From: Tubiluchus corallicola
Lineage: Eukaryota > Priapulida > Priapulimorpha > Priapulimorphida > Tubiluchidae
Assembly (NCBI GenBank): GCA_030141605.1
Contig: JAQGDQ010002371.1
Span: forward strand, 442,547 to 506,546
Reading direction: 5' to 3'
Length of the DNA stretch: 64,000 nucleotides
Shown here: piece after piece, positions 48,435 to 61,281 of the stretch
How the letters are laid out: the number at the start of each line of letters is the position of its first letter
How positions within the stretch are numbered: position 1 is the first letter of the stretch
The notes under the pieces: generated by a model
Seen by the model: the letters and a program-made list of their open reading frames with translations, nothing else
Told to the model about the DNA's origin: nothing
The model's database searches: none
Program-made: the position numbers and the translations under genes

Positions 48435-51400
48435 TTAATGGTAATGCTTTTTCTTTGAAATGACGCTTTTGAATAGTTTTGCAATACGGGCCAAAAATTC
48501 ATAGATATGCTGTAAAATTTCAAAGGCATCACAGATTAAGGAAGCAGTTTGTTGTGCAAAGTTGATCAGAAAGTTGATTAAAGTTTCAAATTGTTCTTCC
48601 GTTAAAATGCATCTTTCCGTAAACACTGCACTAGGACAAGTTGACGCGGTTTCCTGTACGCTGACTGTCTCCATTGTTATATCACCCCATGTGAACAGAG
48701 TGCCGGTATTTGAACAACTCGTGCTCATTGCTTCTGAAATAAAGATTTTGGAACATTTTTAATTACATTTGCTATTACCTAAAGTATAAATTCTTATATG
48801 ATATTCTATTCTAATTAAATGCACATCGTTCACTTCCCACAGTTCTACTTGCAGCTTCACTGATTATAATCTGCAGGGCCCGACTTAATTAGATAAGAGA
48901 GGCCCTTGACTGCTCTACTTGTGAGGCCCATCCCAATGCACCACCATCGATTACGACTATAGAAGGGGAAGAGTTTTAGTGAAGCCGAGGATGATGAATA
49001 TCATAATACCGTAGTTAGTAAAAACAATGCATAAATAAAAAAACAATTGCAAACTTTTGCAAGAACTGAGTTTTGCAAAGATTTTAAAGAATTATTGGGA
49101 ATTTTTAGAAAAATTAGCCTGCTAGTTTATCTTCAGGTGATACATAAACTGATTTTTAAAAGTCTACTGCTCAGTTCGCTACAACTGGGGCAGAAATTGC
49201 CGTCAAATTGAAATAATAATTAGCTTGCTTCTTTCACATCACTAAAACAAATCTTCAATAGTTATTAGAAAAGAATAATTCAGGGTGCACCCAGAGATAT
49301 TATTGAATAAAATAGAAGGCTTATTTAGAAACTAGTGCACAAAATGCATAGGAAAGACTTGTAACAGTAATAAGATAATTATACTTTACCATTACCAGAG
49401 CCAGCCCCCTCCCGGATTTTAAGGCCCCAGCTTCAGCCTGTCTAGTCTATAAGTAAATCCGACCCTGATAATCTGCATTTTCATATGCTAATACTTTGAT
49501 ATGCCTTTCAGTTTACGACATTGTAACATGAACCGTAATGACTGCGACCAGAATTATTATAAATTTTGCATATCATAGTAAGAGTAATCGTTTTGTATAT
49601 AAGTAAAATCTGCCACAGTAATTACAAACAGTTTGAGATAAATATAACAGCTTTACAATAAAAGAGTATCTCTTTTCCAGCTGAATAATTAGTTTATTTA
49701 CCTATTACATTTTCCTCTAATTTGCTGTCAAATATTGTAATATCTGTAACACATCCTCGAAAGCTCTGTCGTTCTTCAAAGCCGCTTTCCACATTGTCTT
49801 GGTCTTGCCCAAAAATCAGACATCCGCCTGATTGGATTGAATCTGCGCCATCTCCAGTAAATGTACCTGTTTCTATCGTTAAATAATTAGTTAAAACTAT
49901 GTACAATATGTAGCAAAAAAGACAAAATGCAAAGGCACTGCCACGCAAATATCATTGCTATAATTTGTAAGTGACAGTACTTAAGTGAGTTCGCTTCGCG
50001 AAAACAACATCAGCCTATATTGAGAGAGCAGAATGAATAGCTGCAGCGATCACAGGACGTGATTAAACTGAACTAGAAACACATTATCCTAACTGGGTAG
50101 TCCAATAGTTGCAAACTGTTACAGTAACTGTACACAATATTTTTTAATATAAATAAAGGATAATTATCTTTTGAATTAATAATTATTATCACTCTCAACT
50201 GTTTATGTTTTTTAATTTTTAGCATATAAGATTCATTGAAATTAATTTATACATGTCACTTCATTGAATTCTAAATGTGAAAACTCCATGGCATATGTAT
50301 AGTGCGAGGTATTATTTAAGAAGCAAGAGCTACTAAAACTTGTGTAGGTGGAAATAAAATAATTATTTGTCTAGTGTAATGAAAAAACTAAATGGAAGCA
50401 CGTTTGCACGGACCTGTTACTCCATCCACTGTTACGCAAAATGAACCGTCCATTGACCAGCCAATACAAACATAATGCCATTCATTGTCCCTCAGATTGG
50501 CTGCAATATCTGTAATCGTCCTGCCATAGTAAAATAACGTAACAGCGTTAACTGTGTATTAGTATTTAATAAAGTGTCATTGCAGCATTTACGTGGTAAA
50601 CATTTCCATTCTTTCACGGTTTATTTATAATTGAATTCCATTATAAACTTGACATTTGTGCGGCAAGTGTGGTAGTATGGACGCATTATAGGTAATTTGT
50701 TAGCGATAAGGAAACTGAAGATCATATGAGAATCTGGTATGTCACTGTTGCTCTTACTGATAAAATTGTGCTATACTATCAAATTGCACTTCTAAAAACC
50801 GATACCCCATAGAATTTCTATACCTAAGTGAAGTGTTGTTCCGACAGATTGGTTCCGGTATTTGCGAAAAAATGCGGGTTCGGTAACGGTTTTGAAGAAA
50901 ATAAAAAAATCTGTGTTGGTTTGGTATTGGTTTCGAGGAAAATAAAAATCTGTGTCGGTTCGGATGGATTTTTCGGGTTCGGAACAACACTAACGCTTAT
51001 ACATATTTCAACATAAACTGTGAAGGTCTCTCGTTGCGTAATTACTTGATAGCATTAGCAGCAAGATGTTTAAACATGGACAGGCAAACATCTCCAGTTT
51101 TGAAAGATATTTGTAATTTTCCACTTGTGAACACAAATGTTCATAATTTGCATTTATAGCTGATCTAAACAATAATCAATGATCGGTTAATCGGTATTGG
51201 TTTTGAGGAAATCATCATCTGTTTTCAAAGATAATCAATAATATATCGATTCGATACTGGTTTTGGGAAAAATCGGTATCGGTTCATATCGGTTCGGATC
51301 GGTTTTTTCAGTTCGGAATAACACTCCATATGCCAGCAATAAGCTAGAATATAATGATGTTTCAATACATTTCTAGGTATTGTTATACTACTTTCAAATA

Positions 51401-54400
51401 GATCATAAAATTACATAATTATAGGCCAATTTGAAAGTTGAGTTTTTCTTGGCGTACCTTTATTTTAGGCTGTATATCAACACATCATCAACGACTCATT
51501 TGCCTGAATTTCACATTTCTAAGAAAGTGTAAGAAAGAACCTTAACATTTGAAAAGTTTTGACAAATTATGTGAGACAAAAGTATAGAAGTTTTTAGAAA
51601 AGTCTGAAAAAGATCAAAGAAAAAGTTTTATTGTGAAAGAAATAGAATCTTATGTTAGTAGTTCGTAGTATAATCTCACTGTAGCTCTCCATTGACAAAT
51701 ACAAGAATGTCGTTTCCTCGCACTAAGACTAAAAACTGGTTAGATGCAGCAGCCGGACCAGTAGCATATGACATAAGTGCAATGTCATCATCTTTGGCTT
51801 CAGGATTACCAGTAAATGGGACGTCAGTTTTCATCCACTAGAAAATTACATTTATAGTGATATTAGAGATAGCTGGCGATAGGCAATAATGCCCCACTAG
51901 TCATTATTCACGAGGTTATAGGGAAAATAATCGAGTGCAGCATTTAAATTAAATTAACAAAATCATTACAGTCTATTTGTTCTGTCACAAAATAGATATC
52001 AGACACTCAGTTCACTAGATTGTCAAAAAGATTCGAGATTTGAGTGATTGCATCTTGGTAAAACATCATTTGCCTTCAGATTTATGTGGCCTTTTTGTTC
52101 TAGTTAGGTACTCCTACAGTATATCATAGTAAGTGATGAGTGAGAAGGTAGCAACATTTGTTAAAAACCTATAGTGTTCATCTCTTTACCCTTCGGAACC
52201 ATAGTGGACGACTATGACTAGGATAAAATCATTTCAGCAGACTCAGCTTCTTTATGTTCCTCTGAGTTTTTTACAGAAATGAGGCTTACCATGCATGTTG
52301 TCATGGCGTCCAAATCAGTAGTGATTACATTATTTAGTTTTATATAATCTTCTGTACCACGTTCCGGAAATACAACCATAGTCTCTTCTGTAGCGTTTGT
52401 ACAAGTTGGGGTCAGACCTACAACAAAATTAAAATACCTGTAATCTGATGATTCTGATTGCACTGAGGTGACATTGTGATTGATTCGGCAGGCTCATACC
52501 CAACTGAACAATAACGAAGCACACATTGGGACCACTGGGACACTTAATTGCAAGCACACCACCTTAATATAATATGTCACATTCAGCTACTGTTTATCTT
52601 CTAGTTAGGTCCAGTGAGTAGCACGTTACCATATATATTATTCGGATTCCAGCCAAAGTCTGCTGTCAGACTTACGTGCTAGGACTGCCAACCCTGAGTC
52701 CCGTCCATCGATTAGATTTTTTTGAAGCCCGTCCGTCTCCATAGTCCATCTCCGTTTCCGTGCTAAGAATGGCTAACTAAAAGCTGTTCTTTTTAACTTC
52801 TGAATGAGTGTTCTTTCGAGGCAGATTTTTGTTTTAGTCGTAGTACTTGAGGTTCTGTGCTGAAGTGTGCATAAATTAAAAGAAATTTCTAGAAAATTAA
52901 CATTAAAAGCCGTTATGACATCTATTCCAAGGCAGTTGGACTCGTGGAACCCATTTCTGTAATTTTCATTTCAACAATGACGACCGCCTTCAAAATGGCC
53001 GTCATTAGACTAGAAGAAAATCATGAAAGGAGCTTCTATAAATTTCTAGAGGCATTTTTTCTAAAAGTGGGCAACATAGCCAATGTTAGCAAAGTTTGTT
53101 GTTGGCTTGAAAATCTAATGGAAAATGGTAAAAAATGCAAAAAATACAGTGGCTGCAAATTTTTTGCGCACACAATGTAAATCAAAACAAGTTCCCTGAA
53201 AATTGATATTATGAAGTGATGATGACATCTATTCCATTGACTTTGCTACCCGTTTCTGTTACTTTTGTACAGAAATGGTCACGGTTTTCAAAATGGCTGC
53301 CATACAAAAATAAATTGTGCCGACTAATTATATTACCTGTTTCATCTAAGGATTTATTATAAAAATATAAGGCAGGTCATTTTTGTTAATTCGACCTTGA
53401 CTCTAAATACTGCTAGACTAATAACTAATATTTAAAAATGAGCAAAAAGGAAAATGGCTGCCGTGCATTTCGTGTAAAAGTTATAAAATTTAGCGGAATA
53501 CTAGAATGTCAAGGTGATTAATTTTGGATAAAATAAGTCTTGCAATATGGGCGCTATTTTCAAGATGGCCAACATGGTTCGCTGGCATATAAAGGTTATA
53601 TTACATAAAATTCAAACCCATCAAAGTGATCAATTTTGGATATGAGGTCAGACGAAAATCATCCAATATTGCCACCATTTCAAAAATTGCTAAGAAGATG
53701 AAGGCTATTGCTAATTTTTTTAAAGCCGTATCTTAGCTACTAGAGCTTAAGTTTTATTTATGGGTTGCTTGGCCCCTGCATGACACCAAAATCTTCTTAT
53801 CTGTTCTAATGGTTAAGATATATTATAGCCTTTACATGCTAGCGAGCCATCTTTTTGGTCATCTTGAAAATGGCGCCCATATTGAATAATTTTTTATCCA
53901 AAATTACTTACCTTGACATTCTAGCATTCTGCTAAATTTATAACCTTTACACGAAATGAACAATTTTCACGATTTTGCTGGACTATACGTCAAGCACGTC
54001 AGCGACAGCCACTATCTTTTTTGCTCATTTCTTATTATTAGTTATTAATCTAACAGTATTTAGAGTCAACAAGGTCGGCCGTTTTGTTTTTAGCTTATTG
54101 GGCTGTTTGAATCGCTTTGTATTACTTTCATACTAGTAGCAGCTATCTAGATTCGAGAAGATCCAGTTGATTGGTTCTTGTTTGTCTAATAAATCTATGA
54201 TAAAACAGTTAATGCAATAGCGTGATCGGCATTATTGCTTGGCAGCCATTTTGAAAACGGTAACCATTTTTGAAATGAAAATGACAGAAATGAGTTCCTC
54301 GGGTCCAACTGGAACCTTGGAATAGCTGTCATGTTGCCTTCTTAATATTAATTTTGTAAACGTTTCTCTTAATTTACGTTGTTTGCACAAAAACTTGGCA

Positions 54401-56058
54401 GCCATGTTTTTTTGCGTTTAGCCCCTTTCCGCTAATTTTTCGAGATGGCAACAGGTTTTTCGGATTCAGAGTAGTTAAACTGATAAGACTGGCTATGTTG
54501 CCCATTTATAAAAAAGACTAGACTATATATGCTTTTCCTAGTTACCCTTTATATGTAAATCGCATTTAGAATGTATCCAAAATTTTACCACACTAGGCTT
54601 ATTTGCGGTAAGTTTCATTTAAACGAAAATGTATAAAGCTGTAGCCCTTTAACTGCATGCAAGTCATTACACATGCAGAAAAACGTGTAACATGATAAAA
54701 TGTTGAAGGACATCATAATAAGCACTGTAGATACACATTCGTGGAACTGTATATGCCCGGGGAAGTGTATAACATTTGCGTAATCCTTATGCATTACTAA
54801 ACATATTAAATTAAGTACGCTATTAAAGGGAAACTAAATATTAAACATACGTTTGCATTTAATTTTAAATTCAACGAATTTAGCATAAAAGCTTTCTTCT
54901 AAATTAAGTCTATTATACACGTACATCGACTAATATTAAAAATATTCACATATTACGTGTTACGTAATTCTATCTGCGTCAGCCTGATACACGTATAAAT
55001 GTAATTTGGTCTACTTACTTTGAAGGTCTGTCACAGAAGATTCCACGAAGCTTTTATACTGAGTTAGATCGCTTTGTATAGAATCATATCTCGGGAAAGT
55101 GAATCTTGTAGGATCATATCGATTGGCACCTATACAGTTAACATAATCAAAATGTAGCTTCAGTGAAAATATACTAAAAATTGATTGATGTTTTCAAGCT
55201 GAAAAACATAACAATATTTTATCGGTCTTCCCATGACTGCGGATAACCGCTGAAAAAGCAAAAAACTCGCAGTTACACTGGTTTACAACTTTACATTACA
55301 AAAGATAGTAACCAGAATCGGGAAGAGCCAATGGCTAGTTCGATATTACTGTTACTGAAGTAGCGTTACTATGGCTTCACACTTGGTCTGTAATCTAAAA
55401 GGGAGGCTTGCTCTAAATAAATAATACGCTAATACTTCATGATATCAACTCTCGATTATTTAAATTCGTGTAATTCATGTTGTCAACAAATGAACTCGTT
55501 TATCTGTTTCTTCATGGTAATCCACACTTAAGTATATCTGTTAATATTCAAGTATTTAAGCTTGTAAAGAAATTTATATTTCTAACTAAGCGCTTCTAGT
55601 CTCTGTACTAGTTTATATTGATTACAGAGTAATATTTATTTATTTCTCAACATTCTGCTATGTATATATTTATGCTAGTAGTCATACTGTAATGCTTCTA
55701 CTGTTTGTCTATTACCTGCACTCTACTAAGTGCCACATTTCATTGATGAGAACATTTATCATTTGTTAGAAACTGTCTGTTCAAGCCATGTTGCAATATT
55801 TCTTATTCAATAAAAATATATTGAAACTGTAAATGTAAAACTTTACGTGAATGAATTTTACTGTAAATCACGTATCTCTGCGTCTCCTTCCCGTTTGTTT
55901 GGTTATTGAACTTATACCAATCGCTTATTTATTTTTGATTCAGGAAAAAACCAAATGACTTGATTTGATCAATACTTACGTCGTGTATGAATCTTTACGG
56001 ATGGATGTGCGCTTGATTCGGCAATAAACGTCATTAAAATAACTACTGCAGTATTCAT
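48435..56058 (-). CDS. Secreted pentraxin-like protein, copy B (intact)
   Basis: Seven minus-strand exons: 55980-56058, 55019-55129, 52290-52417, 51680-51837, 50414-50520, 49702-49866, 48435-48733. All splice sites are GT-AG and all phases agree, giving 348 residues. Residues 1-18 or so form a signal peptide (MNTAVVILMTFIAESSA). A linker follows, then a pentraxin domain from about residue 85 to 270. FPERGTEDYIKLNNV opens it; Cys105 (TTCM|WMKT) and Cys177 (WHYVC) match the family disulfide. The signature is relaxed (YVCIGW where many members have HxCxTW). GQDQDNVESGFEERQ supplies D216, Q217, D218, E225 and Q228 at the spacing of the C-reactive protein calcium site. The last ~75 residues form a helical extension not typical of short pentraxins. 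Family members are secreted oligomeric calcium-dependent lectins of innate immunity; ligand and role here are unknown. Confidence 0.88.
48874..49467. mobile_element. hAT-type MITE with 8-bp target duplication (block B)
   Basis: Same element as 16727-17330, with the same ATAATCTG duplication at 48866-48873 and 49468-49475. Its insertion predates the segmental duplication. Confidence 0.85.
50832..51325. mobile_element. MITE-like element with AGTGTTGTTCCGA termini (block B)
   Basis: Duplicate of 18685-19169, in the same intron, with small indels. The right end reads CAGTTCGGAATAACACT. Confidence 0.6.
52860..54520. mobile_element. Fold-back element in pentraxin intron 2, block B
   Basis: Duplicate of the long inverted-repeat element at about 20640-22330. 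Some arm sequence near 54510 is deleted relative to A. Non-coding. Confidence 0.6.
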
Positions 56059-56319
56059 AATTGTACAGCTGAACTACATAAAAATGGATGCGTAAAATTG
56101 CATATTAGCTAAATGACAGATTATAAACGTGTTGTCATGAAAAAAGAACAGTGGTATGTAAGCTCACCTAACACAGATTGCATAAAGAGGTAGTCACGTG
56201 CAAAGGAGCCAGTTGAATGAAAACATGTACAATAGTATATATCAATGGTAGACTGAAATTTTGTTCTAGAACTAAAACTGACCAAAACTGACTGAAAGAC
56301 AAAAATCGTCAAGGTCCAA

Positions 56320-56808
56320 TTTCAGAAGCAATGCACTAGGTTCGAGCTCAATTCAAATATTCTCTCCGAGCATGTAAGAGAAATGAGCAGGTTATTGTTG
56401 CTGATCGGAGAGCCTACAGATATATGCACTGTAATTCATATCAATTCTGGGCATCCATTAAAAAGGAGTCAAATTCTAAGCAACTCTCCTCCCTTCCCGC
56501 ATTGGGTAAACCACTGGCGAAAAGCAAATATGTGATATGTGGAAGAACCACTACCAGGCACTTCTTAATTCTCTTGACAATTGCGATCTACCAATTAGGC
56601 TAAAGGAATCTCTGACTACCAACCTAAACAATGCTCCTGCAATCACTGTAAGAGAGGTTCAGGATGCCATGTCTAGCCTGTCTCACCACAAAAGTCCAGG
56701 CCCTGATCGGCTCCAAGCGGAATATTATACATACGCAACTGGGCTTCTACCCATATTGCTAGCTTTAATTTATACATCTTGCATTGCTCATAGTTTTCCA
56801 AATGCACT
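56320..56808 (+). mobile_element. Non-LTR reverse-transcriptase fossil, 5' part only (block B)
   Basis: Same element as 24290-24779, with MWKNHYQALLNSL and SHHKSPGPDRLQAEYY. The reading frame upstream is slightly longer than in A because A lacks about ten bases near 24360 (B reads RACKRNEQVIVADRRAYRY). At 56808 the homology ends abruptly at an opposite-strand element. Confidence 0.85.
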
Positions 56809-57900
56809 GCAAAAGATTTGGGACCAGTCATGGGATGCTAGTTTGGACTTGAAGTCTGCGACAGTGCTATCATTAAAGATTCTAAATTTTGAAACTACTG
56901 GTTTTGAATGAAGTGCTTTCAAGCTAGTTACTGAATAAATGGGAAATTGGTCAGATATGTCACTGTAGAGAATGCCCGAGTTTAGGTTGTCATTTGACAC
57001 ACAGTTTGTACATATATTATCGATTAAAGTTGCTGAGTAAGTAGTAATTCTTGTTGGTTGCTGATTAAGGGATACAATGAATGACTAGGTAGGCAATTGA
57101 GAAAAGATTCAGTTCCTTCGTGTGAGTCACAGTTAAGCAATTTTAAGTTGAAATCGCCGCAGACAAAGATGTGTTTGTTTTTATCAATTATTTTAGAGAG
57201 AAGATTATCTAAACCATCAAGGAATACTGGGATACTGGTACCCGGAGGTCTATATAACACTCCAACTAAGACCATTTTTGTATGTTCTTGGGTAATTTTA
57301 ACAAACAGTGATTCACAGGTTAGTTCATCGAAACAGTCTAAGCCATTACGAGGTTTACTGTTTAAATCATCCTTTATATACAGGGAAACCCCTCCACCTG
57401 TTCTCTGTTTGCGGGTTTTTGAGTAGTGATTATAATGTTTTATTGAAAACTGATCTTTATTCTGATCATTAAGCCAGGTTTCTGTAAAAGATAGTATCGA
57501 AAATTCACCATTCAGCGTGGACAGTATAGTCACACTTTAATCTACCTATTCTGTTATAGAAGTTTAGGTCTGTATCAAAATCTGCATATTGTGAAGACAA
57601 TAATCTTTCATTATAATCAAATGGATTTAGATGTAATCCAGCAAGTTGTAAGGTAACTGAATCGGGTATATCGATCAGGTCAATAGCGTTTTTGAATTGT
57701 ATTTCATTTTCTATATTATTGAAGGGCAATATATCTGCAAGACAATTTGTACAGTACCACAAATCTACACTAGTTAAAACACTGTCTTGCTCTGTCGTTA
57801 GATTACATATCAAGTGTTGCCAAATTCCACAAACCTTACATAACAGACCTTTGTGGTCATTCCGTACCTTATGAAAATATCTGTATACACGCCCTAAAAC
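56809..57900 (-). mobile_element. Non-LTR retrotransposon fragment: PHD finger and endonuclease
   Basis: On the minus strand, the frame 57930-57505 carries a PHD-like zinc finger (LLCKVCGIWQHLIC, then LWYCTNC) followed by DILPFNN, an arrangement known from CR1/jockey-like elements. The frame 57533-57024 is an AP-endonuclease-type domain: SFTETWLNDQ, GGGVSLYIKDDL, VGVLYRPPG and FVCGDFNLKLL. The last endonuclease motif lies in the frame ending near 56809 and reads SDISDQFPIYS, so the catalytic His of the SDHFP box is Gln. Frame breaks separate the pieces, and the reverse transcriptase is missing because the element stops at the 56808/56809 junction. It is a dead fragment. Confidence 0.85.
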
Positions 57901-58306
57901 AACATAAAACAACGCGATCTTCGCTTTCAAAACCTCTTAATTTCACGTCATTTTTGTAATAACTTAATGAAAGACGCCTTTGATGTTAAATTTACTTTTG
58001 TTTAATTTCAAGCTGGTAATTACGGTTCTATTCCTGGGCCAATACATTCGGGCGGATGCTTAATATTTGGACAGGATCAGACTGATGTGGGCACTGGTTT
58101 CACAGCAAGTCAAAGTTTTCGAGGAATGGTGACGGGTATCATTGTAGCAATAGGCTATAGGTAATGAGATTTATTAAGCAGACAACACTGACTGACAGTT
58201 CTTTTACAATGTACTTAATGTTTTTATTCTGACTGCTGTTTCTAGTTAGTCGGGGGCTTAGTGGTCAATGGGCAGCTTGGCTTTCATCGCTGCTTGGGGA
58301 TTTTCT

Positions 58307-59650
58307 CAGTGCCAGATTAAGGCTCTGCTGGCCCTAATGCCCATTTTGATAAGTGACCTGAAACCACAGATATTTTGGGCTCACCGACGAAAAGAAAATC
58401 AGTTAAACTTAGAAAAAGAAAATTTATTGAGTAAAAATTTAGAACAACCAATATTTTTTACAGTAATTACTATTGGTACATGTGCCCATATGCTTAGTTC
58501 GCCCTTGGCTTTCTTGGACTTTTTCAATGGACTATGTTTTACGATATACCCCATTTCCTGTCAGGACCAATACTTGGATTTCTTAAGTGTATTGCTACAG
58601 TTTCATGGCCAACAAAAAAGGAAATTCTTCAGAGTGTTGCTGAGCTTCACTCATTTCAGCAGCCTAGCAGAAGACTCACTGGCTCGTCAATATCGATGAC
58701 AATGGAAAAAGTGAGTTTCTTTTCAGACAGTAATTTTCTCCTGATGTGAACGAACTTTAACCCTATTATCATTTGGTCATGCACCATTTGGTTGTCATTG
58801 GTTTCATAGGAGCTGTCAGTAAAACTATAATTTTTAGCCAAGATTTTCAGTTCGGCGAATAAATTGTCAATGCATTCATTAGGACCCTGCTCGAAAGGCA
58901 TAACATTCATACACTGAGTTAGCAGGGGCAGCAAAATACTGTTGCAAAGTGGCGCTTTCGCAGATTCATAGCTATCTAGTCGACTGCCTACAGAATCTTG
59001 AATAACAAGTTTTAAACCTCGCAGAATCCTTGTAACATCTAACTCCATCCTATTCAGAAGCCAGGAGTTTTTGAGATCAGCAGTCAGCGGAATAGCTTGA
59101 AAGCTTAACCAGTCTTCAAAATCTTCCACATACAGCTTATACTACGCCCTCAGAGCTTAAGCAGCAAGATTAAAAGGACCAGGTGCAAGAGAAAATATCT
59201 TGGACAACTACAGTGACCCCCTATCATCATGAGATGTATTAGGACCAGACATGCTTTACACAAGAAGTGCGAAATTTAAACTGTAGCAGGTATTCCTCTA
59301 AAAGAAACACACGATAGATTAATTTCTTAAAGAAAAACAAAATAGCAGAGCCTTTACGACAAAAAAGCAAACAAAATTATCACATGGTTAACAAAAAATA
59401 AGGTGCTATTCATCAACTATGTTAAGTTAAAATTTTCGACAAACGTTCCTGTCAGAATGGTGTCTCATTCATTCGTTATTGCAAAGGTCACAGTAAAAAA
59501 TACAAAACATTTATTTACGTGTAAAAATAAAGGAAAGAAATTTTTATCACCACCTGAAAACTTATGAATTTTTTCCTGATTTTTTGTGGCCCGATTTTTG
59601 GCTGGCCTTAAGGCGTGTGCTATGTTTGCCTAATGATTAATCCGGCACTG
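58307..59650 (-). mobile_element. hAT-type transposon, 1.34 kb, copy in block C2
   Basis: The inverted duplicate of the element at 29585-30924, with termini CAGTGCCAGATTAAGG and TTAATCCGGCACTG. Target duplications GATTTTCT at 58299-58306 and 59651-59658 are the complement of those in C1. Confidence 0.92.
58656..59129 (-). CDS. Gag-like ORF (157 codons) inside the hAT-type element
   Basis: Uninterrupted minus-strand frame. It starts MEDFEDWLSFQAIPL and continues through VTRILRGLKLVIQDS, CMNVMPFEQGPNECIDNLFA, AELKILAKNYSF, MVHDQMIIGLKFVHIRRKLL and SEKKLTFSIVIDIDEP. The order and spacing resemble Ty3/gypsy Gag: a region resembling the retrotrans_gag fold, then an LR-x-LA-x-x-C/Y-x-F stretch, then the D-x-I-x-x-G-x-x-x-x-x-x-R-x-x-LL-x-E motif. 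There is no zinc knuckle and no protease. Because it sits within hAT-type termini, capture of host or retroelement sequence is one explanation and an insertion within the hAT element another. Function unknown. Confidence 0.5.
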   Translation of the reverse strand: MEDFEDWLSFQAIPLTADLKNSWLLNRMELDVTRILRGLKLVIQDSVGSRLDSYESAKAPLCNSILLPLLTQCMNVMPFEQGPNECIDNLFAELKILAKNYSFTDSSYETNDNQMVHDQMIIGLKFVHIRRKLLSEKKLTFSIVIDIDEPVSLLLGC

Positions 59651-61157
59651 GATTTTCTCCCAGTCATTTCCCTTGACAAAGATCCCTAAAACATAGTAAT
59701 ATGCTCCTTGCAAAGTCATGAACAAATGAATAGGTCAGGGCTAAAGGGGCCATTTGAAAATGTTTTTATGTTTGATAAACTACCTGATGGGTTAAGAAAC
59801 GTCTGAAGAAATATTACGGCATCAGATCTGGATTCAGTTTTTTCGAACTTAGAGTGCTACGTACGAATAAAGATAATAGGCCTAAATGTTTTTTGTGAAA
59901 TTATCATACTGATTAAAGTAGTAACTGAGTAACACTACTTGCTTGAAAGTTTAATAAGTTATTTTCATAGTAATTGCGTCACGATAATGTACATAATTTA
60001 GACATGGGTACTGGTGTGCTTAGTTACGAAAGTTCAGGAATACTGAACCAGTTTACCAAACGGATGAGTATCGTTAGGAAAATTGCATCTGGGCGGTTTT
60101 GACTGCACCTTAAGCCTTTATTTGTTGAGTTTCAGTGATGCAGGTTCTATTTTCAACTTAATGAAATCACCCTCAAGTGAATTTCTGACTAGCTAAAGAC
60201 GAACGTTCCATAAACTTCTAAATCATATAATATTGTAATCACAATTCTTACCAAATAAGTATTCATTTTTTCGCGTTTGAACTGCTCCAGTATATTCGCA
60301 TCTGTCATGTGTCACAAAATTTATTTTGAACATAATAGCAATTTACTAAGATTAAAACATTTTTTCCAGATTCGATGATGGAGTCCTGTTTAAATAATGA
60401 TGACTCCTACATCTTTAATTGGGAAACCCCAGTTATGCAGCTTATTGGTGGTTTGATGAAAGGTCAATCTACCTGCCCTGGACCAATTGAAATGGAAAGA
60501 GTGTGTGCTCTGAGAGAAGATGAGTTAGAAATACTCTTTGACTTCATCACTGGCATTGCCAAGAAAACAGCTTCGCTAATTTACATAATTTCTGACGAAC
60601 TTAGACAAATTGGGGCGCGCCTCAGTACGTCTAGGCCTAGGTCTAGATATTATAATTAAAATGGAGATGCCTATAGTAACATTGTCAATTGATTTTTTAT
60701 AGCTGGCCCAGTCTGAAAACACCCGGATGTACTGTATATATCTGTAAAGCTATACAGCTATACCTGTAGTTCGATTTTACATGGGATTTTAAATTTTGCT
60801 TTTTGTGTATTTTATGTAGATCGTTGTGTGTTTTGTGTATTTATGTAGATCGTTGCCCTGAATGACCATTGGTCTTGTCTAGGTCTAGTGCGATTAGCAT
60901 AATTTCTCTGAAGAAATATGTTAGGTACTCGTTTAAAAAACACTTGTGCATTTTTCTTGAAAGTTCTGGAAGGATAGAGGTCGTATGAATTTCAATAAAT
61001 AAAAATTTACAGAGTCTGACTTTTGCATTTTCATTTTTTGCTCGTGTGCCATGTATTGAAAAATCCAGTACAGATAAAGGTGTTATAACTACACAGTCAT
61101 TTAGCATCTTCAGAAAATGTATAAAATTTATAGATAACAAGCGAGCTATGATGTTTC

Positions 61158-61186
61158 GACTACAGCAGGACATTATTATTATTATT

Positions 61187-61281
<95 letters not shown>

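Larger units (their letters stand above)
47141..56808. repeat. Segmental duplication, block B
   Basis: Direct duplicate of 14894-24779, about 32.2 kb to the right. The left edge is CGGTAAAGTGCAGAGAACC, inside the palindrome that is complete in A. The right edge is AAATGCACT in the retrotransposon fossil, where A continues into more RT sequence and B switches to a different, opposite-strand element. Confidence 0.95.
58013..60659 (+). pseudogene. Partial pentraxin-like gene: last two exons only (C2)
   Basis: Exons 58013-58160 and 60370-60659 match exons 6 and 7 of locus C, in the opposite orientation. Exon 6 keeps GGCLIFGQDQTDVGTGFTAS with the same two Thr changes at calcium-ligand positions. 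Exon 7 is open for 95 codons and keeps the helical extension. Upstream exons are absent because the sequence 5' of 57900 is retrotransposon. As in locus C, exon 6 ends with two leftover bases while exon 7 needs one. It cannot make a complete pentraxin unless joined to an unrelated promoter and exon. Confidence 0.8.
57897..61165. repeat. Inverted segmental duplicate, block C2
   Basis: Reverse-orientation copy of 28270-31333. The left edge abuts the non-LTR endonuclease fragment and the right edge abuts compound repeat D2. It contains a ~215-bp stretch (about 60705-60920) not in C1, rich in GTGTATTTTATGTAGATCGTTG repeats. Confidence 0.9.
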
